Below, in pieces: positions 6,889 through 15,800 of a DNA stretch of 37,721 bases; position 1 is the stretch's first letter; every line of letters begins with the position of its first letter. The stretch comes from an uncultured Treponema sp. (GTDB taxonomy: Bacteria; Spirochaetota; Spirochaetia; Treponematales; Treponemataceae), in assembly GCA_937902125.1 (NCBI GenBank), contig CALDIB010000090.1, positions 1-37,721 of the forward strand, in the 5' to 3' direction. The translations under genes and the position numbers were made by a program. Below the pieces are notes generated by a model. It saw nothing but the letters and a program-made list of their open reading frames with translations. It was not told the DNA's origin and made no database searches.

Positions 6889-8985
6889 CTAAAGCCTAAA
6901 CAACAAATCTTCGTAACAGGGGAAGGGCTTGTAGTCCTCCCCTAAAAGCGGCTCAATCTCGTCGGCGACGGCGCGGGTTTGGGCCATTGCCGGAAGAACG
7001 CTGTCGGAGTAAGCCCTGGCCCTTTCCATAAGGTCAGAAGCTTCTTTGGCGGCCAAATGCTTTTTCCTAAGTTCCTCCGTCCGCTTGCTCAAGTCGGCGG
7101 CAAGGCTGTCCAGTTTTTTTAGAAGCGCCGTCTGGCTTGAAGCCTTGGCTTGGGGAACGACGGCCTTAAGGTCGGCGGCGCTTTTTGCCACCGCGCCCAT
7201 GTAGGCAAAGGCCGCGGGAAGAATGTCCTTGCTTATCATTTCAAGCATCGTCTCAACTTCGATGTTCAAAACCTTGCAATATTTTTCAAGCTTGATTTCG
7301 TAGTGGGCCTTAAGCTCGTCTTGGGTGTAAACGCCGGTTTCCGTGTAAAGCTTGACATTCTTTTTGTCCAAGTAGCGGGCCATGGCGTCGGGGGTTGTCC
7401 GCAAATTCAAAAGGCCCCGCTTTTGCGCCTCTTTGACCCAAGAAGCGTCGTAGCCGTTTCCGTTAAAAATGATTTTCCAGTGGGCGGTGATTTCCCGCTT
7501 GATGAGGGCGCTCAAAGCTTTTTCAAAATCCTTGGCCTTTTCCAGCTCGTCGGCAAATTCCTTTAGGCTGTAGGCCACAATCGCGTCAAGGGTTGTGTTG
7601 GGGCCGGCGATTGAAAGGCTTGAGCCGCAAGAACGGAATTCAAATTTGTTTCCCGTAAAGGCAAAGGGGGAAGTTCTGTTTCTGTCCGTGGAATCTTTTG
7701 GAATCGGAGGAAGAACGTCGGCGCCGATTGTCATCTTGCCCTTTGAATGGCCCTTCATGGGCTTTCCGTCTTTTATGGACTGCAAAACGTCAAAAAGCTC
7801 GTCGCCCACATACATGGAAATGATTGCCGGCGGCGCTTCGTTGGCGCCAAGGCGGCAGTCGTTTCCGGCGCTGGCCACCGAAATGCGCAAAAGGTCTTGG
7901 TTTTCGTCAACGGCCTTGATTACCGCGGTAAGGAACAAGAGGAACTGGGAATTTTTTTCCGGCGTGTCTCCCGGCTCCAAAAGGTTTTCGCCGCCGTCAG
8001 TTGACATTGACCAGTTGTTGTGCTTTCCGCTTCCGTTCACTCCGGCAAAGGGCTTTTCGTGCAAAAGGCAAACAAGGCCGTGGCGGCGGGCGACCTTTTT
8101 CATCACTTCCATGGTAAGCTGGTTTTGGTCGGTGGAAAGGTTTGTGGTGGTGAAAATGGGAGCCATTTCGTGCTGGGCGGGAGCCACCTCGTTGTGCTCG
8201 GTTTTGGAATAGATTCCGTATTTCCAAAGAGTGTCGTTGAGGTCTTCCATGTACTTTACGATTTTAGGATTGAGCGCCGCGTAATACTGGTCGTCCATTT
8301 CCTGGCCCTTTGAAGGCTTGGCGCCAAAAAGGGTTCGGCCTGTCATTCGCAAGTCTTTTCTCTGCTTGTAAAGGTCTTCGTTTACAATAAAATATTCTTG
8401 CTCCGGACCTACAGTTGTGGCCACATGGCTCGCGCTTGTGTTTCCAAAAAGCCGCAGGATTCTAAGCGCCTGCTCGTTCAAGGCTTCCATGGAGCGCAAA
8501 AGAGGAGTCTTTTTGTCCAAGGCCTCTCCAGTGTATGAGCAAAAGGCCGTGGGAATGCAAAGGGTGTGTTCCTTTACAAAGGGGTATGAAGTTGGATCCC
8601 AAACAGTGTAGCCCCTCGCCTCGTAAGTGTCGCGGCTTCCTCCGCTGGGAAAAGATGAAGCGTCAGGCTCGCCCTTTACCAATTCCTTTCCGCTAAAGGT
8701 CATAATCACAGTGCCGTCTTCTTGGGGCGTGATGAAGCTGTCGTGCTTTTCGGCGGTAATTCCCGTAAGGGGCTGGAACCAGTGGGTAAAGTGGGTGGCG
8801 CCCTTTTCTATGGCCCATTCCTTCATTGCGCGCGCCACTTGGTTGGCCAAGTCGATGTTCAAAGGCTCGCCGCCGTCAATTGTCTTTTTCAGAGCCTTGA
8901 AAGTTTCCTTGGGAAGCCTTTCTTTCATTGCCTTTTGGTTGAAAACCAAGGATCCAAAAAGTTCAGGAACGTTTGTTTGGGCCAT
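6889..8985 (-). CDS. glnN: type III glutamine synthetase (GlnN)
   Basis: This enzyme makes glutamine from glutamate, ammonia and ATP. The 698-residue protein has the length and landmarks of the type III (GSIII) family found in Bacteroidetes, cyanobacteria and spirochaetes: N-terminal VPELFGSLVFN, THFTHWFQPLTG near 64, the glutamate-binding block KHDSFI, GPEQEYFIV, EVAPAQHEMAPIF, VNGSGKHNNWS and NRTSPFAFTGNKFEFR. The start is ATG 8985, with TTGGAG 6 nt upstream; an earlier in-frame ATG at 9069 lies inside the regulatory hairpin. It is a single-gene unit with its own promoter overlapped by a 9-bp inverted repeat, suggesting nitrogen-responsive control (inference). Confidence 0.95.
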   Translation of the reverse strand: MAQTNVPELFGSLVFNQKAMKERLPKETFKALKKTIDGGEPLNIDLANQVARAMKEWAIEKGATHFTHWFQPLTGITAEKHDSFITPQEDGTVIMTFSGKELVKGEPDASSFPSGGSRDTYEARGYTVWDPTSYPFVKEHTLCIPTAFCSYTGEALDKKTPLLRSMEALNEQALRILRLFGNTSASHVATTVGPEQEYFIVNEDLYKQRKDLRMTGRTLFGAKPSKGQEMDDQYYAALNPKIVKYMEDLNDTLWKYGIYSKTEHNEVAPAQHEMAPIFTTTNLSTDQNQLTMEVMKKVARRHGLVCLLHEKPFAGVNGSGKHNNWSMSTDGGENLLEPGDTPEKNSQFLLFLTAVIKAVDENQDLLRISVASAGNDCRLGANEAPPAIISMYVGDELFDVLQSIKDGKPMKGHSKGKMTIGADVLPPIPKDSTDRNRTSPFAFTGNKFEFRSCGSSLSIAGPNTTLDAIVAYSLKEFADELEKAKDFEKALSALIKREITAHWKIIFNGNGYDASWVKEAQKRGLLNLRTTPDAMARYLDKKNVKLYTETGVYTQDELKAHYEIKLEKYCKVLNIEVETMLEMISKDILPAAFAYMGAVAKSAADLKAVVPQAKASSQTALLKKLDSLAADLSKRTEELRKKHLAAKEASDLMERARAYSDSVLPAMAQTRAVADEIEPLLGEDYKPFPCYEDLLFRL

Positions 8986-9012
8986 ATTTTTCTCCAATAT
9001 GAAGCTGAAAAT

Positions 9013-9052
9013 AAGATAAGGCAACCTCTGAAAACTGCAATTTGAGGTTGCC
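9013..9052 (-). promoter_or_regulatory. glnN promoter overlapped by an inverted repeat
   Basis: Read on the minus strand, TTGCAG (9035-9040) and TATCTT (9013-9018) are separated by 16 bases. A perfect 9-bp inverted repeat, GGCAACCTC (9020-9028) and GAGGTTGCC (9044-9052), brackets the -35 box and the spacer. It could be a repressor operator or an RNA hairpin. A related hairpin lies in front of clpP. Confidence 0.5.
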
Positions 9053-9139
9053 ATCGAGTTTAAAAGCATTGCGGCAAAATGTCAATAGGCGGCGGAGAAT
9101 CCTTGCTTTTTCAATATAATGGCGCTAAAATAAAGGATT

Positions 9140-11443
9140 ATGAGGACGCTATACATCACATGGAACGCAATATCAATAATCTCCCTTGTCGTCTTCGCCT
9201 TTTTTGCAATTAAAAAAAAGACCAGGCTTTCTCCCATTGTCGCGGCCCTGTGCTTTTTGGCCGCGCTTTGCCTAATCTCGTATACAGCCCAATTTTACAC
9301 CACAAGCAAAAGGCTCGCGCTGGCTTTTTGCGCCATTTATTACATTTGCGACCTTTGCGTTCTATTTGTCATTTACGCCTTTGTGATTTCAATAGCTGAA
9401 ATTTCCCATTCAATAAAAAAGCCGTCGCTTTTTGCGGGAATATTTTATGTTTGCGCCAGCCTGAACATCATAAGCTTTGTCGTAAACATTTGGACGGAGC
9501 ACGCAATCCGCTTGACTCCGGTTTTTCTTGGAAGCGGCCGCTTGGATTATTGGGAAAAAACCTTCGCATGGCCAATTTACTTTAACTTGGCCTTGCAAAT
9601 TTTCATGTGCGCCTTTATATTGCTGGCGCTGCTCAAAAGAACCTTCAAGTTGCCAAATTTTTACAGAAGCAATTTCATAACCATTTCAATTTTATTTCTA
9701 TGCGTAATCGCAATGAACAACATTTACTATTACGGCGCGTTTAAATTTGATCTTTCTATTTTGTTCTATGTTTTTTTGGCGGCCTACGCCTTTCAAATTT
9801 CATTTTGGGGAATAAAAGCGGCCTTGCTGAACACAATGCTTTCGCTTGCGTCGGAAAACATAAGCTACGGCGTAATTTGCTTTGACAATCTTGGAAATTG
9901 CTTTTACCTGAACCGAGAGGGCCGAAATATTTTTGGCTACGGAGAAATGGGATTGGCTTGCGCCGAAGCGTACCGAAACAAGTTGCGGGCCCAATACCCC
10001 GAAAAAATGTTCGGCTTTATGACGCTCACGCAAACAATGCAGATAAACAACCAAACGCGATACTTTGACTGCGAATACAAAATCTTAAAAGACAAAAAAG
10101 GCCGCGGCATCGTAAGCTATCTAAAGTTGGTTGACACAACCGAAGAACTGGCCCGCTTGGAAGAAGAAAAATTCCGCACCGAACACGACGCGCTTACAGG
10201 CCTTTACAACCGCTCCACATTCTTTAAAAAAGCCTCGGAGATTTTGCGCCTGAACAAAAACTCAGACTTTTACCTAATCGCAACGGACATCATGGACTTT
10301 AAAATTGTCAACAATTTGTTTGGAGAGCAAGAGGGAAACGAAATACTAAAATTGCACGCCGCCTTGATTTCGTCGGCAAACCATCCAAATTCAATTTACG
10401 GAAGAATGAGCGGAGACAAGTTTGCGGCGCTTGTCCCAAAAAATTTCTTTGACATAAACATAATCACCCAAAACAACATGACCTTGCAGCAAACGGTGGC
10501 AAAATACAATTACAAGTTGCAAAACTATACCGGCATTTACGAAATTTCCGACAAATACGAAGACCCAAAATTAATGTATGACAAGGCCGCAATGACAATA
10601 GAAAACATCCGCGGCAACTTGGAAAGAACAACAGCCTTTTACGACTCTTCCATTATGGACAAGCAAATCCATGACAAACGAGTCGCTTCGGAATTTGAAA
10701 GCGCTTTGGCAAACGGAAAAATCACGATGTTTCTGCAGCCGCAAGTGAACGCCATGGACGGAAAAGTTCTTGGCGCCGAAGCCTTGGTTCGATGGGCTTC
10801 GGAAGAAAACGGCTTGCGGCCGCCATCGGACTTTCTTCCTGTTTTGGAAAAGTCGGGCATGATTCACAAGCTGGACCAGTTCATGTGGGAAGAGGCCGCA
10901 AAAAAATTGTCCCAATGGAAAATAGTCGGAAACGATATGTACATTTCGGTCAACATCAGCGCAAAGGATTTTTACTATTGCGACGTTTACAAATACCTTA
11001 CCGAGCTTGTCCAAAAATATAAAGTCAGCCCCCAAAACTTAAATGTGGAAATAACAGAAACATCATTGATGCAAGACGAAAGCGAGCGCCGGCAGGTTTT
11101 GCAAAAACTGAAGGATTTTGGCTTTACAATAGAGATGGACGATTTTGGCTCGGGATATTCTTCGTTGAACACGCTTGTTGACGTTGAAATGGACACACTC
11201 AAAATAGACATGGGCTTTTTGCGCTCGGCAAACTTTTCACAAAAATCCAAGGATATAATCACATCGATAATTTCAATGTCAAAAACGCTGGGAATGACCG
11301 TAATAACAGAAGGCGTTGAAACCGACGACCAAGTGGAATTTCTTAAAGAAAGCGGTTGCGACATTTTTCAGGGCTACTATTTTTCAAAGCCGATTTCTGT
11401 CGAAGAATTTGAAAAAAAATATTGCGACGGAGGCCTTGCATGA
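9140..11443 (+). CDS. membrane c-di-GMP phosphodiesterase, degenerate GGDEF plus EAL
   Basis: The 767-residue protein has about seven membrane segments in residues 1-225 (7TM sensor type), a PAS-like region (about 236-335), a GGDEF-fold domain (about 349-500) and an EAL domain (515-760). The GGDEF signature reads SGDKF (424-428), so cyclase activity is unlikely; the domain may bind GTP as a regulator. EAL residues are complete: E547-A-L, N605, E637/E640, DD at 667-668, K688, E724 and Q744, predicting hydrolysis of c-di-GMP. A TATAAT at 9115-9120 and AAAGGA (9132-9137) precede ATG 9140. Its stop overlaps the next start (ATGA). The ligand is unknown. Confidence 0.88.
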   Translation: MRTLYITWNAISIISLVVFAFFAIKKKTRLSPIVAALCFLAALCLISYTAQFYTTSKRLALAFCAIYYICDLCVLFVIYAFVISIAEISHSIKKPSLFAGIFYVCASLNIISFVVNIWTEHAIRLTPVFLGSGRLDYWEKTFAWPIYFNLALQIFMCAFILLALLKRTFKLPNFYRSNFITISILFLCVIAMNNIYYYGAFKFDLSILFYVFLAAYAFQISFWGIKAALLNTMLSLASENISYGVICFDNLGNCFYLNREGRNIFGYGEMGLACAEAYRNKLRAQYPEKMFGFMTLTQTMQINNQTRYFDCEYKILKDKKGRGIVSYLKLVDTTEELARLEEEKFRTEHDALTGLYNRSTFFKKASEILRLNKNSDFYLIATDIMDFKIVNNLFGEQEGNEILKLHAALISSANHPNSIYGRMSGDKFAALVPKNFFDINIITQNNMTLQQTVAKYNYKLQNYTGIYEISDKYEDPKLMYDKAAMTIENIRGNLERTTAFYDSSIMDKQIHDKRVASEFESALANGKITMFLQPQVNAMDGKVLGAEALVRWASEENGLRPPSDFLPVLEKSGMIHKLDQFMWEEAAKKLSQWKIVGNDMYISVNISAKDFYYCDVYKYLTELVQKYKVSPQNLNVEITETSLMQDESERRQVLQKLKDFGFTIEMDDFGSGYSSLNTLVDVEMDTLKIDMGFLRSANFSQKSKDIITSIISMSKTLGMTVITEGVETDDQVEFLKESGCDIFQGYYFSKPISVEEFEKKYCDGGLA

Positions 11444-13719
11444 TTTCGCTTGAACTTGTTTTTTGCATAACGGCGCTCATCGTATGGATTTTATTGTGGA
11501 TAACATTCGCTTGCATAATAAGGGCAAAAGCCTCCAATAAATCTTGCTTTCTGCTTTTAATTGGAACGGCTTTGGCAACGGTTCCCATATATTCGCTTTT
11601 CATATTTGCCGACAGTTATTTTTGGGCAATGCTTTTTGACGCGCTATATTTTGTCTGCACCGACTGGCTTTGCCTTTTCATGCTTTTGTTTGTTTTGTCA
11701 TACGCCTCCCGTGAAAAAAACATTCGCGGCGTTTCCATCGCGCTTTTGCCTTTCCTTTTGACAGACACCGTTTCATTAATCGCAAACACATGGAAAAAAC
11801 ATTCTTTTAATCTTACAAAAATAGAGCTTGAGAACGAAATTGTTTATTGGTCCTGCGCGTTCACTCCCCTGCACTACATACATTTGGCATTTTGCTATGT
11901 AATGGTCTTATCGGCATTGTTTTTGCTGGTTCATTGCCTTTTGCGCTCTCCCAAAGGATACAAGGCAAAATACTTTGCGATACTGGCGGCATTCATAACC
12001 GTAATCGCGGCCAACGCATTTTGCTACTCCCTTGATTGGGTGGTTGACTTTTCGGTTTTGCTCTACCCGCTTTTGGCGATTTTCATTGTTTACTACTCAT
12101 TCTTTTTCGCGCCAAGGCGAATGCTGACGCAATCCCTTACAAGCGTAAACGAAAACATTGACGACGCCATTTTATACTTTGACGTCAACGACGATTGCTT
12201 TTACACAAACTCAAAGGCAAAGACGATGTTTAAAGAAAACGGAAAATTTTCTCCGTTGAAGGCGAGCGAGTTTTTAATTCACGCCCGCGGAAAAAACCAA
12301 GCCAAAAGCGAATCAAGGCCTGTGGAATTTTTTACGGTAAACGGGCAGGAAAGACAATTTGAAATTGAAACGGAAGACATTTACTACGACAACAACTTAA
12401 TTGGCTCTTACCTAAAGCTTTCTGACAAAACAGACGAAATCAACAAATACTTGACGCAAAAATTTTTGGCCACCCACGACGAGCTTACAGGCGCCTACAC
12501 CCGCGAACACTTCTTTAAAGTCTGCGACGCAAAAATCAGGGACAATCCAAACACCGAATACCTTATGATTTCGTCAAACATTCGCCAATTTAAATTGGTC
12601 AACGAACTTTTTGGAGAAGAAGTTGGGAACAAGATTCTAATCAAAATGGTCACTTCCGCAAAAACTCTCGCAATCCACGACTGCGTTTTTGGACGCATTG
12701 GCGACGACCGCTTTGGCTTGCTAGCCCAAAAGCAATACTTTACCGAAGACCGCATCAAGATTTTTTTGGAAAGCGCGCAAAAAGTTTTGGAAGGCTCGAT
12801 GTATAAGCTTAACCTTTGCGTCGGAGTTTGCGAAGTTCACGGAAACAGCGAAAGCGCGCGCCTTCTTTACGACAAAACGCAAATAGCCATAAACAAAATT
12901 TGCAACGACTACCAAAAGCATTTGGCCTACTACAACTCAGACTTAATGGACGAGCTTTTGCGGGAACGGCAGATTACCACTGAGTTTGAGGACGCCTTGA
13001 ACGCCGGACAAATTCAAATGTATTTGCAGCCGTATTTTGACAAAGACCAAAAAGTTTTTGGCTGCGAGGCGCTTTCACGCTGGCAGCATCCGCAACGCGG
13101 CTTGATGCAACCAAAAAGCTTCATTAGCTCCCTTGAAAATTCCGGCTTAATCCACAAGCTTGACTCTTTTATTTGGGAGCAAGCCGCGATTCTTCTTGAA
13201 AAATGGGAACGGCAGGGAATCGACAACATTTGCGTTTCGGTGAACGTTTCAACAAAAGACATTTTTTACATCGACATCGCGGACTCCTTTAGACAATTGC
13301 TTTTAAAACGCTCGTTCAACCCTCAAAATTTAAAAATAGAATTTACAGAAAGCGTATTGACCAGCGACATCGGAGCCGCCGTCAAGATTTTTGGCCAGCT
13401 AAAGCAGTTGGGCTTTGAAGTGGGCATTGACGATTTTGGGCGCGGCTATTCGTCGTTGAATTACCTTAAAGACGTAAACGCCGACATCCTAAAAATGGAC
13501 ATGGCCATTGCCCAGAAAAACGACAACAGCGACCGCGTAAAGACAATACTAAAATTTATCGTTCAAATTTCAAAAGCTATGGACATGAAATTGATTTCTG
13601 AAGGAGTGGAAAGCGAGGAACAATTGCAAATGTTAAAATCATTGGGCTTCTCTCGCTTTCAAGGCTACTATTTTTCAGAAGCCATTCCCATAAAAGATTT
13701 TGAAGAAAAATATTTGTAG
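11440..13719 (+). CDS. second membrane c-di-GMP phosphodiesterase, degenerate GGDEF plus EAL
   Basis: The 759-residue paralogue of the upstream gene has the same plan: about seven membrane segments (1-225), PAS-like region (about 235-330), GGDEF fold with GDDRF in place of the signature (421-425), then EAL (from about 515). EAL catalytic residues are present: E543-A-L, N602, E634/E637, DD at 664-665, K685, E721 and Q741. The start is ATG 11440, seven bases after GGAGG and overlapping the previous stop; an earlier TTG at 11422 is not needed. The adjacent pair arose by duplication and then diverged strongly in the sensor part, so the two probably sense different cues. Confidence 0.87.
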   Translation: MISLELVFCITALIVWILLWITFACIIRAKASNKSCFLLLIGTALATVPIYSLFIFADSYFWAMLFDALYFVCTDWLCLFMLLFVLSYASREKNIRGVSIALLPFLLTDTVSLIANTWKKHSFNLTKIELENEIVYWSCAFTPLHYIHLAFCYVMVLSALFLLVHCLLRSPKGYKAKYFAILAAFITVIAANAFCYSLDWVVDFSVLLYPLLAIFIVYYSFFFAPRRMLTQSLTSVNENIDDAILYFDVNDDCFYTNSKAKTMFKENGKFSPLKASEFLIHARGKNQAKSESRPVEFFTVNGQERQFEIETEDIYYDNNLIGSYLKLSDKTDEINKYLTQKFLATHDELTGAYTREHFFKVCDAKIRDNPNTEYLMISSNIRQFKLVNELFGEEVGNKILIKMVTSAKTLAIHDCVFGRIGDDRFGLLAQKQYFTEDRIKIFLESAQKVLEGSMYKLNLCVGVCEVHGNSESARLLYDKTQIAINKICNDYQKHLAYYNSDLMDELLRERQITTEFEDALNAGQIQMYLQPYFDKDQKVFGCEALSRWQHPQRGLMQPKSFISSLENSGLIHKLDSFIWEQAAILLEKWERQGIDNICVSVNVSTKDIFYIDIADSFRQLLLKRSFNPQNLKIEFTESVLTSDIGAAVKIFGQLKQLGFEVGIDDFGRGYSSLNYLKDVNADILKMDMAIAQKNDNSDRVKTILKFIVQISKAMDMKLISEGVESEEQLQMLKSLGFSRFQGYYFSEAIPIKDFEEKYL

Positions 13720-13792
13720 GAACTGTCAAGGCGCGCTTCGCTTAAAGCCTTGACTCGTTCCTTTTGCGGCGCGAACAAAATTTTCGCGCCGC
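13718..13792 (+). repeat. TAGGAAC hairpin element, copy 1, plus GC-rich hairpin
   Basis: The element starts inside the stop codon. AGGAAC and GTCAAGGC (13718-13732) pair with GCCTTGAC and GTTCCT (13747-13762) across a small internal loop, and are followed by TTTT. A second perfect 10-bp hairpin, GCGGCGCGAA/TTCGCGCCGC, spans 13766-13792. A related copy begins at 32020 and a shortened one at 28518. Confidence 0.55.
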
Positions 13793-13816
13793 AATAAAAA
13801 TTTACATGCTTGTATA

Positions 13817-13847
13817 GCCGTCCATTTTCTGGACGGCCTTTTTTTTT
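13817..13847 (+). terminator. intrinsic terminator of the GGDEF-EAL pair
   Basis: GCCGTCC (13817-13823) pairs perfectly with GGACGGC (13831-13837) around a 7-nt loop and is followed by C and nine T. It lies about 100 bases after the stop of the second gene and faces the convergent SDR gene. Confidence 0.9.
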
Positions 13848-13895
13848 GAGGCGCGAAAAAAATTTCCCGCCAAAGCAACGGCTAAACGCTCAGCC

Positions 13896-14669
13896 TTACA
13901 TTGAAGTATAACCGCCGTCAACAGGCAAGATTACGCCGGTAACGTAAGAAGAGGCGGGAGCGGACAAGAAAATGGCCGCAGAGTCCAATTCGCCTTCGTT
14001 TCCATAGCGGCTCAAAGGAATCATCGTCTTGGCGTTGTTCTGGAAAAATTCAGAGTCAAGGGTTTCCTTTGTAAGCGGCGAATAAAAGTAGCCGGGGCAA
14101 ATGGCGTTGACATTGATTCCGTATTTTCCCCATTCGGCGGCCAAACCGCGAGTCATGTTGACAACGCCGCCCTTTGCCGCGTGGTAGGGAGAGCAAGGCG
14201 CGACCTTGTTTCCAACCAAGCCATACATTGAGGCGATGTTGATGATGCGGCCGTATTTCGCGGGAATCATGGCTTTTTTGGCCACGGCGCGCGCCATTCT
14301 AAAGGCCCCGAACATGTCGATGTTCAATTCGTTGTAAAACTGCTCGTCGGTGATATCTTCGGCGGGAGCCACGGCTCCAGTTCCGGCGTTGTTAATCAAT
14401 ATGTCGATGCGGCCAAACTTGGCCACAACCTTGTCAATGGCTTCGTCAACTGCCTTAGTGTCGGTGATGTCGCAGCGAACGGCGAGCGTGTCAACGCCAA
14501 ATTCATTGTGAATGTCCTTGGCAACCGCGTCAATCAATTCTTGGCGGCGAGCTATGGCCACAATGGAAGCGCCTTGGTTGGCCAAAGCCTTTGCCATTTG
14601 AACGCCCAATCCAGTGGAACAGCCAGTAACGACAGCCACTTGTCCCTTCAAGTCAAAATAAGATTTCAT
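13896..14669 (-). CDS. short-chain dehydrogenase/reductase, gluconate 5-dehydrogenase-like
   Basis: The 257-residue classical SDR has the cofactor motif TGCSTGLG at 15-22, NNAG at 93-96, catalytic Ser147 (NIASMYG), Tyr162 and Lys166 (YHAAK), and the C-terminal PVDGGYTSM. Members of this subgroup reduce sugar-acid ketones such as 5-keto-gluconate or related polyols, usually with NAD(P)H. The exact substrate cannot be read from sequence. The start is ATG 14669, after AAGGGG; the in-frame ATG at 14705 has no ribosome site. It lies downstream of a sugar ABC importer on the same strand, separated by a terminator and direct repeats, so a shared sugar pathway is plausible but not proven. Confidence 0.85.
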   Translation of the reverse strand: MKSYFDLKGQVAVVTGCSTGLGVQMAKALANQGASIVAIARRQELIDAVAKDIHNEFGVDTLAVRCDITDTKAVDEAIDKVVAKFGRIDILINNAGTGAVAPAEDITDEQFYNELNIDMFGAFRMARAVAKKAMIPAKYGRIINIASMYGLVGNKVAPCSPYHAAKGGVVNMTRGLAAEWGKYGINVNAICPGYFYSPLTKETLDSEFFQNNAKTMIPLSRYGNEGELDSAAIFLSAPASSYVTGVILPVDGGYTSM

Positions 14670-14763
14670 TAAAAACCCCTTGTGTGTGATAGTTCTCCGA
14701 TGCAAATTGCGTTTAGATTATAGCGCGCTTCGCGCGCTTTTGCTAGTGGAAGTTCATTCAATC

Positions 14764-14795
14764 GCCCGCGTCCGCTTTGAAAAGCGCCAGGAAAA
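14764..14795 (+). repeat. 32-bp direct repeat, copy A
   Basis: This 32-base unit begins GCCCGCGTCCGC and contains the small palindrome CGCTTTGAAAAGCG. An exact second copy lies 99 bases downstream (14863-14894). Both are in the space between the SDR start and the ABC operon end. Confidence 0.85.
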
Positions 14796-14862
14796 CAGGG
14801 CGACATCATTGACAAAAACGCGCGCCCTAAAAAAAACGGCGCTTTTAAACGGCGGGGGCAAA

Positions 14863-14894
14863 GCCCGCGTCCGCTTTGAAAAGCGCCAGGAAAA
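14863..14894 (+). repeat. 32-bp direct repeat, copy B
   Basis: Exact copy of the unit at 14764-14795. Its last A residues run into the T-tract (minus strand) of the ABC operon terminator. The sequence between the copies is GC-rich with A/T runs and shows no coding sense. Confidence 0.85.
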
Positions 14895-14920
14895 AAAGCA
14901 AGCGGAACGCTTGTCTTTTT
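14890..14920 (-). terminator. bidirectional-looking terminator after the ABC operon
   Basis: CAAGCG (14899-14904), GAA, CGCTTG (14908-14913) is a perfect 6-bp hairpin with an A-run on its left and a T-run on its right. It can therefore end transcripts on the minus strand, four bases past the permease stop. Confidence 0.8.
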
Positions 14921-14923
14921 TTC

Positions 14924-15799
14924 CTACTTTATGCTTCCTTCCACCATTCCCTTGATGATGTACTTTTGCGCGAAGATGAACAGAACGATTACAGGAAGCA
15001 TGGCCAGCAAAGTTGAAGTTAGAATCAAGTCCCACTGCTTTACATAACTGCCCACAAAGCCCATTACCGCGATTGGCAGGGTTCTGATTTTTCCCGCCTG
15101 ACCCAGCAAGAGGCTTGGCAAAAGGTAGTCGTTCCAAATCCAAATGCCGTTCAGAATCAATACAGTGATTTGAATGGGCTGCAAAAGGGGAAGAACCACG
15201 CGGCCAAAAACGCCTTCAGTCGTACAGCCGTCAATCGTGGCCGCCTCCTCCAATTCCAAAGGGATGCTCTTGATAAAGCCGTGAAGAATGAAGACGCTCA
15301 TGGCGCAACCAAAGCCGATGTAGGCAAAAACGCTTCCCTTGTAGCTTTGAAGCAAACTTATTCCGCTGAATTTTCCCACCGTCCTATACCAAGACAAAAC
15401 CGGAAGCATGACAACCTGAAACGGAATTACCATTGAAGCTACCAAGGCGTAGAAAATTATGTTGGCCCACTTTTTGTTGTTGTGGCCGCTTGAATTTCTT
15501 TCCAAAACCCAAGCCGCCATAGAGCTGAACAAAACGATTGTAAGAAGGGAGGCGACAGTGATAATCACAGAATCAAGGAAAGACTTCCAGTAATTCATGT
15601 TGGGACTGTGAATCACCCGATTCATGTTGGCGAACAAAGCCCCCCACTTTTGGGGAAGCGCCAAGGGAGCGCGGATAATTTGATCTGCGGGCTTGGCCGC
15701 GTTAATCAACACGATAAAGAAGGGGAACAAAAACAAAATCAGCAAAACGATTCCCAAAAATTCAAGAATTTTATTCTTAACGCTATCTCCTGCCATCAT
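14924..15799 (-). CDS. carbohydrate ABC transporter permease (MalG/CUT1 type)
   Basis: The 291-residue inner-membrane permease has about six hydrophobic segments: about 12-32, 75-97, 112-135, 157-177, 208-228 and 258-280. The EAA loop that docks to the ATPase is at about 183-203 (LEEAATIDGCTTEGVFGRVV). It is the second permease of a CUT1 sugar importer. The start is ATG 15799, one base after the upstream permease stop and preceded by GAGGAGGAA; a second ATG follows directly. No ATP-binding subunit is encoded nearby, so a shared MsmX/MalK-like ATPase elsewhere is expected. The substrate is unknown, probably a sugar or oligosaccharide. Confidence 0.93.
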   Translation of the reverse strand: MMAGDSVKNKILEFLGIVLLILFLFPFFIVLINAAKPADQIIRAPLALPQKWGALFANMNRVIHSPNMNYWKSFLDSVIITVASLLTIVLFSSMAAWVLERNSSGHNNKKWANIIFYALVASMVIPFQVVMLPVLSWYRTVGKFSGISLLQSYKGSVFAYIGFGCAMSVFILHGFIKSIPLELEEAATIDGCTTEGVFGRVVLPLLQPIQITVLILNGIWIWNDYLLPSLLLGQAGKIRTLPIAVMGFVGSYVKQWDLILTSTLLAMLPVIVLFIFAQKYIIKGMVEGSIK

Positions 15800-15800
15800 A

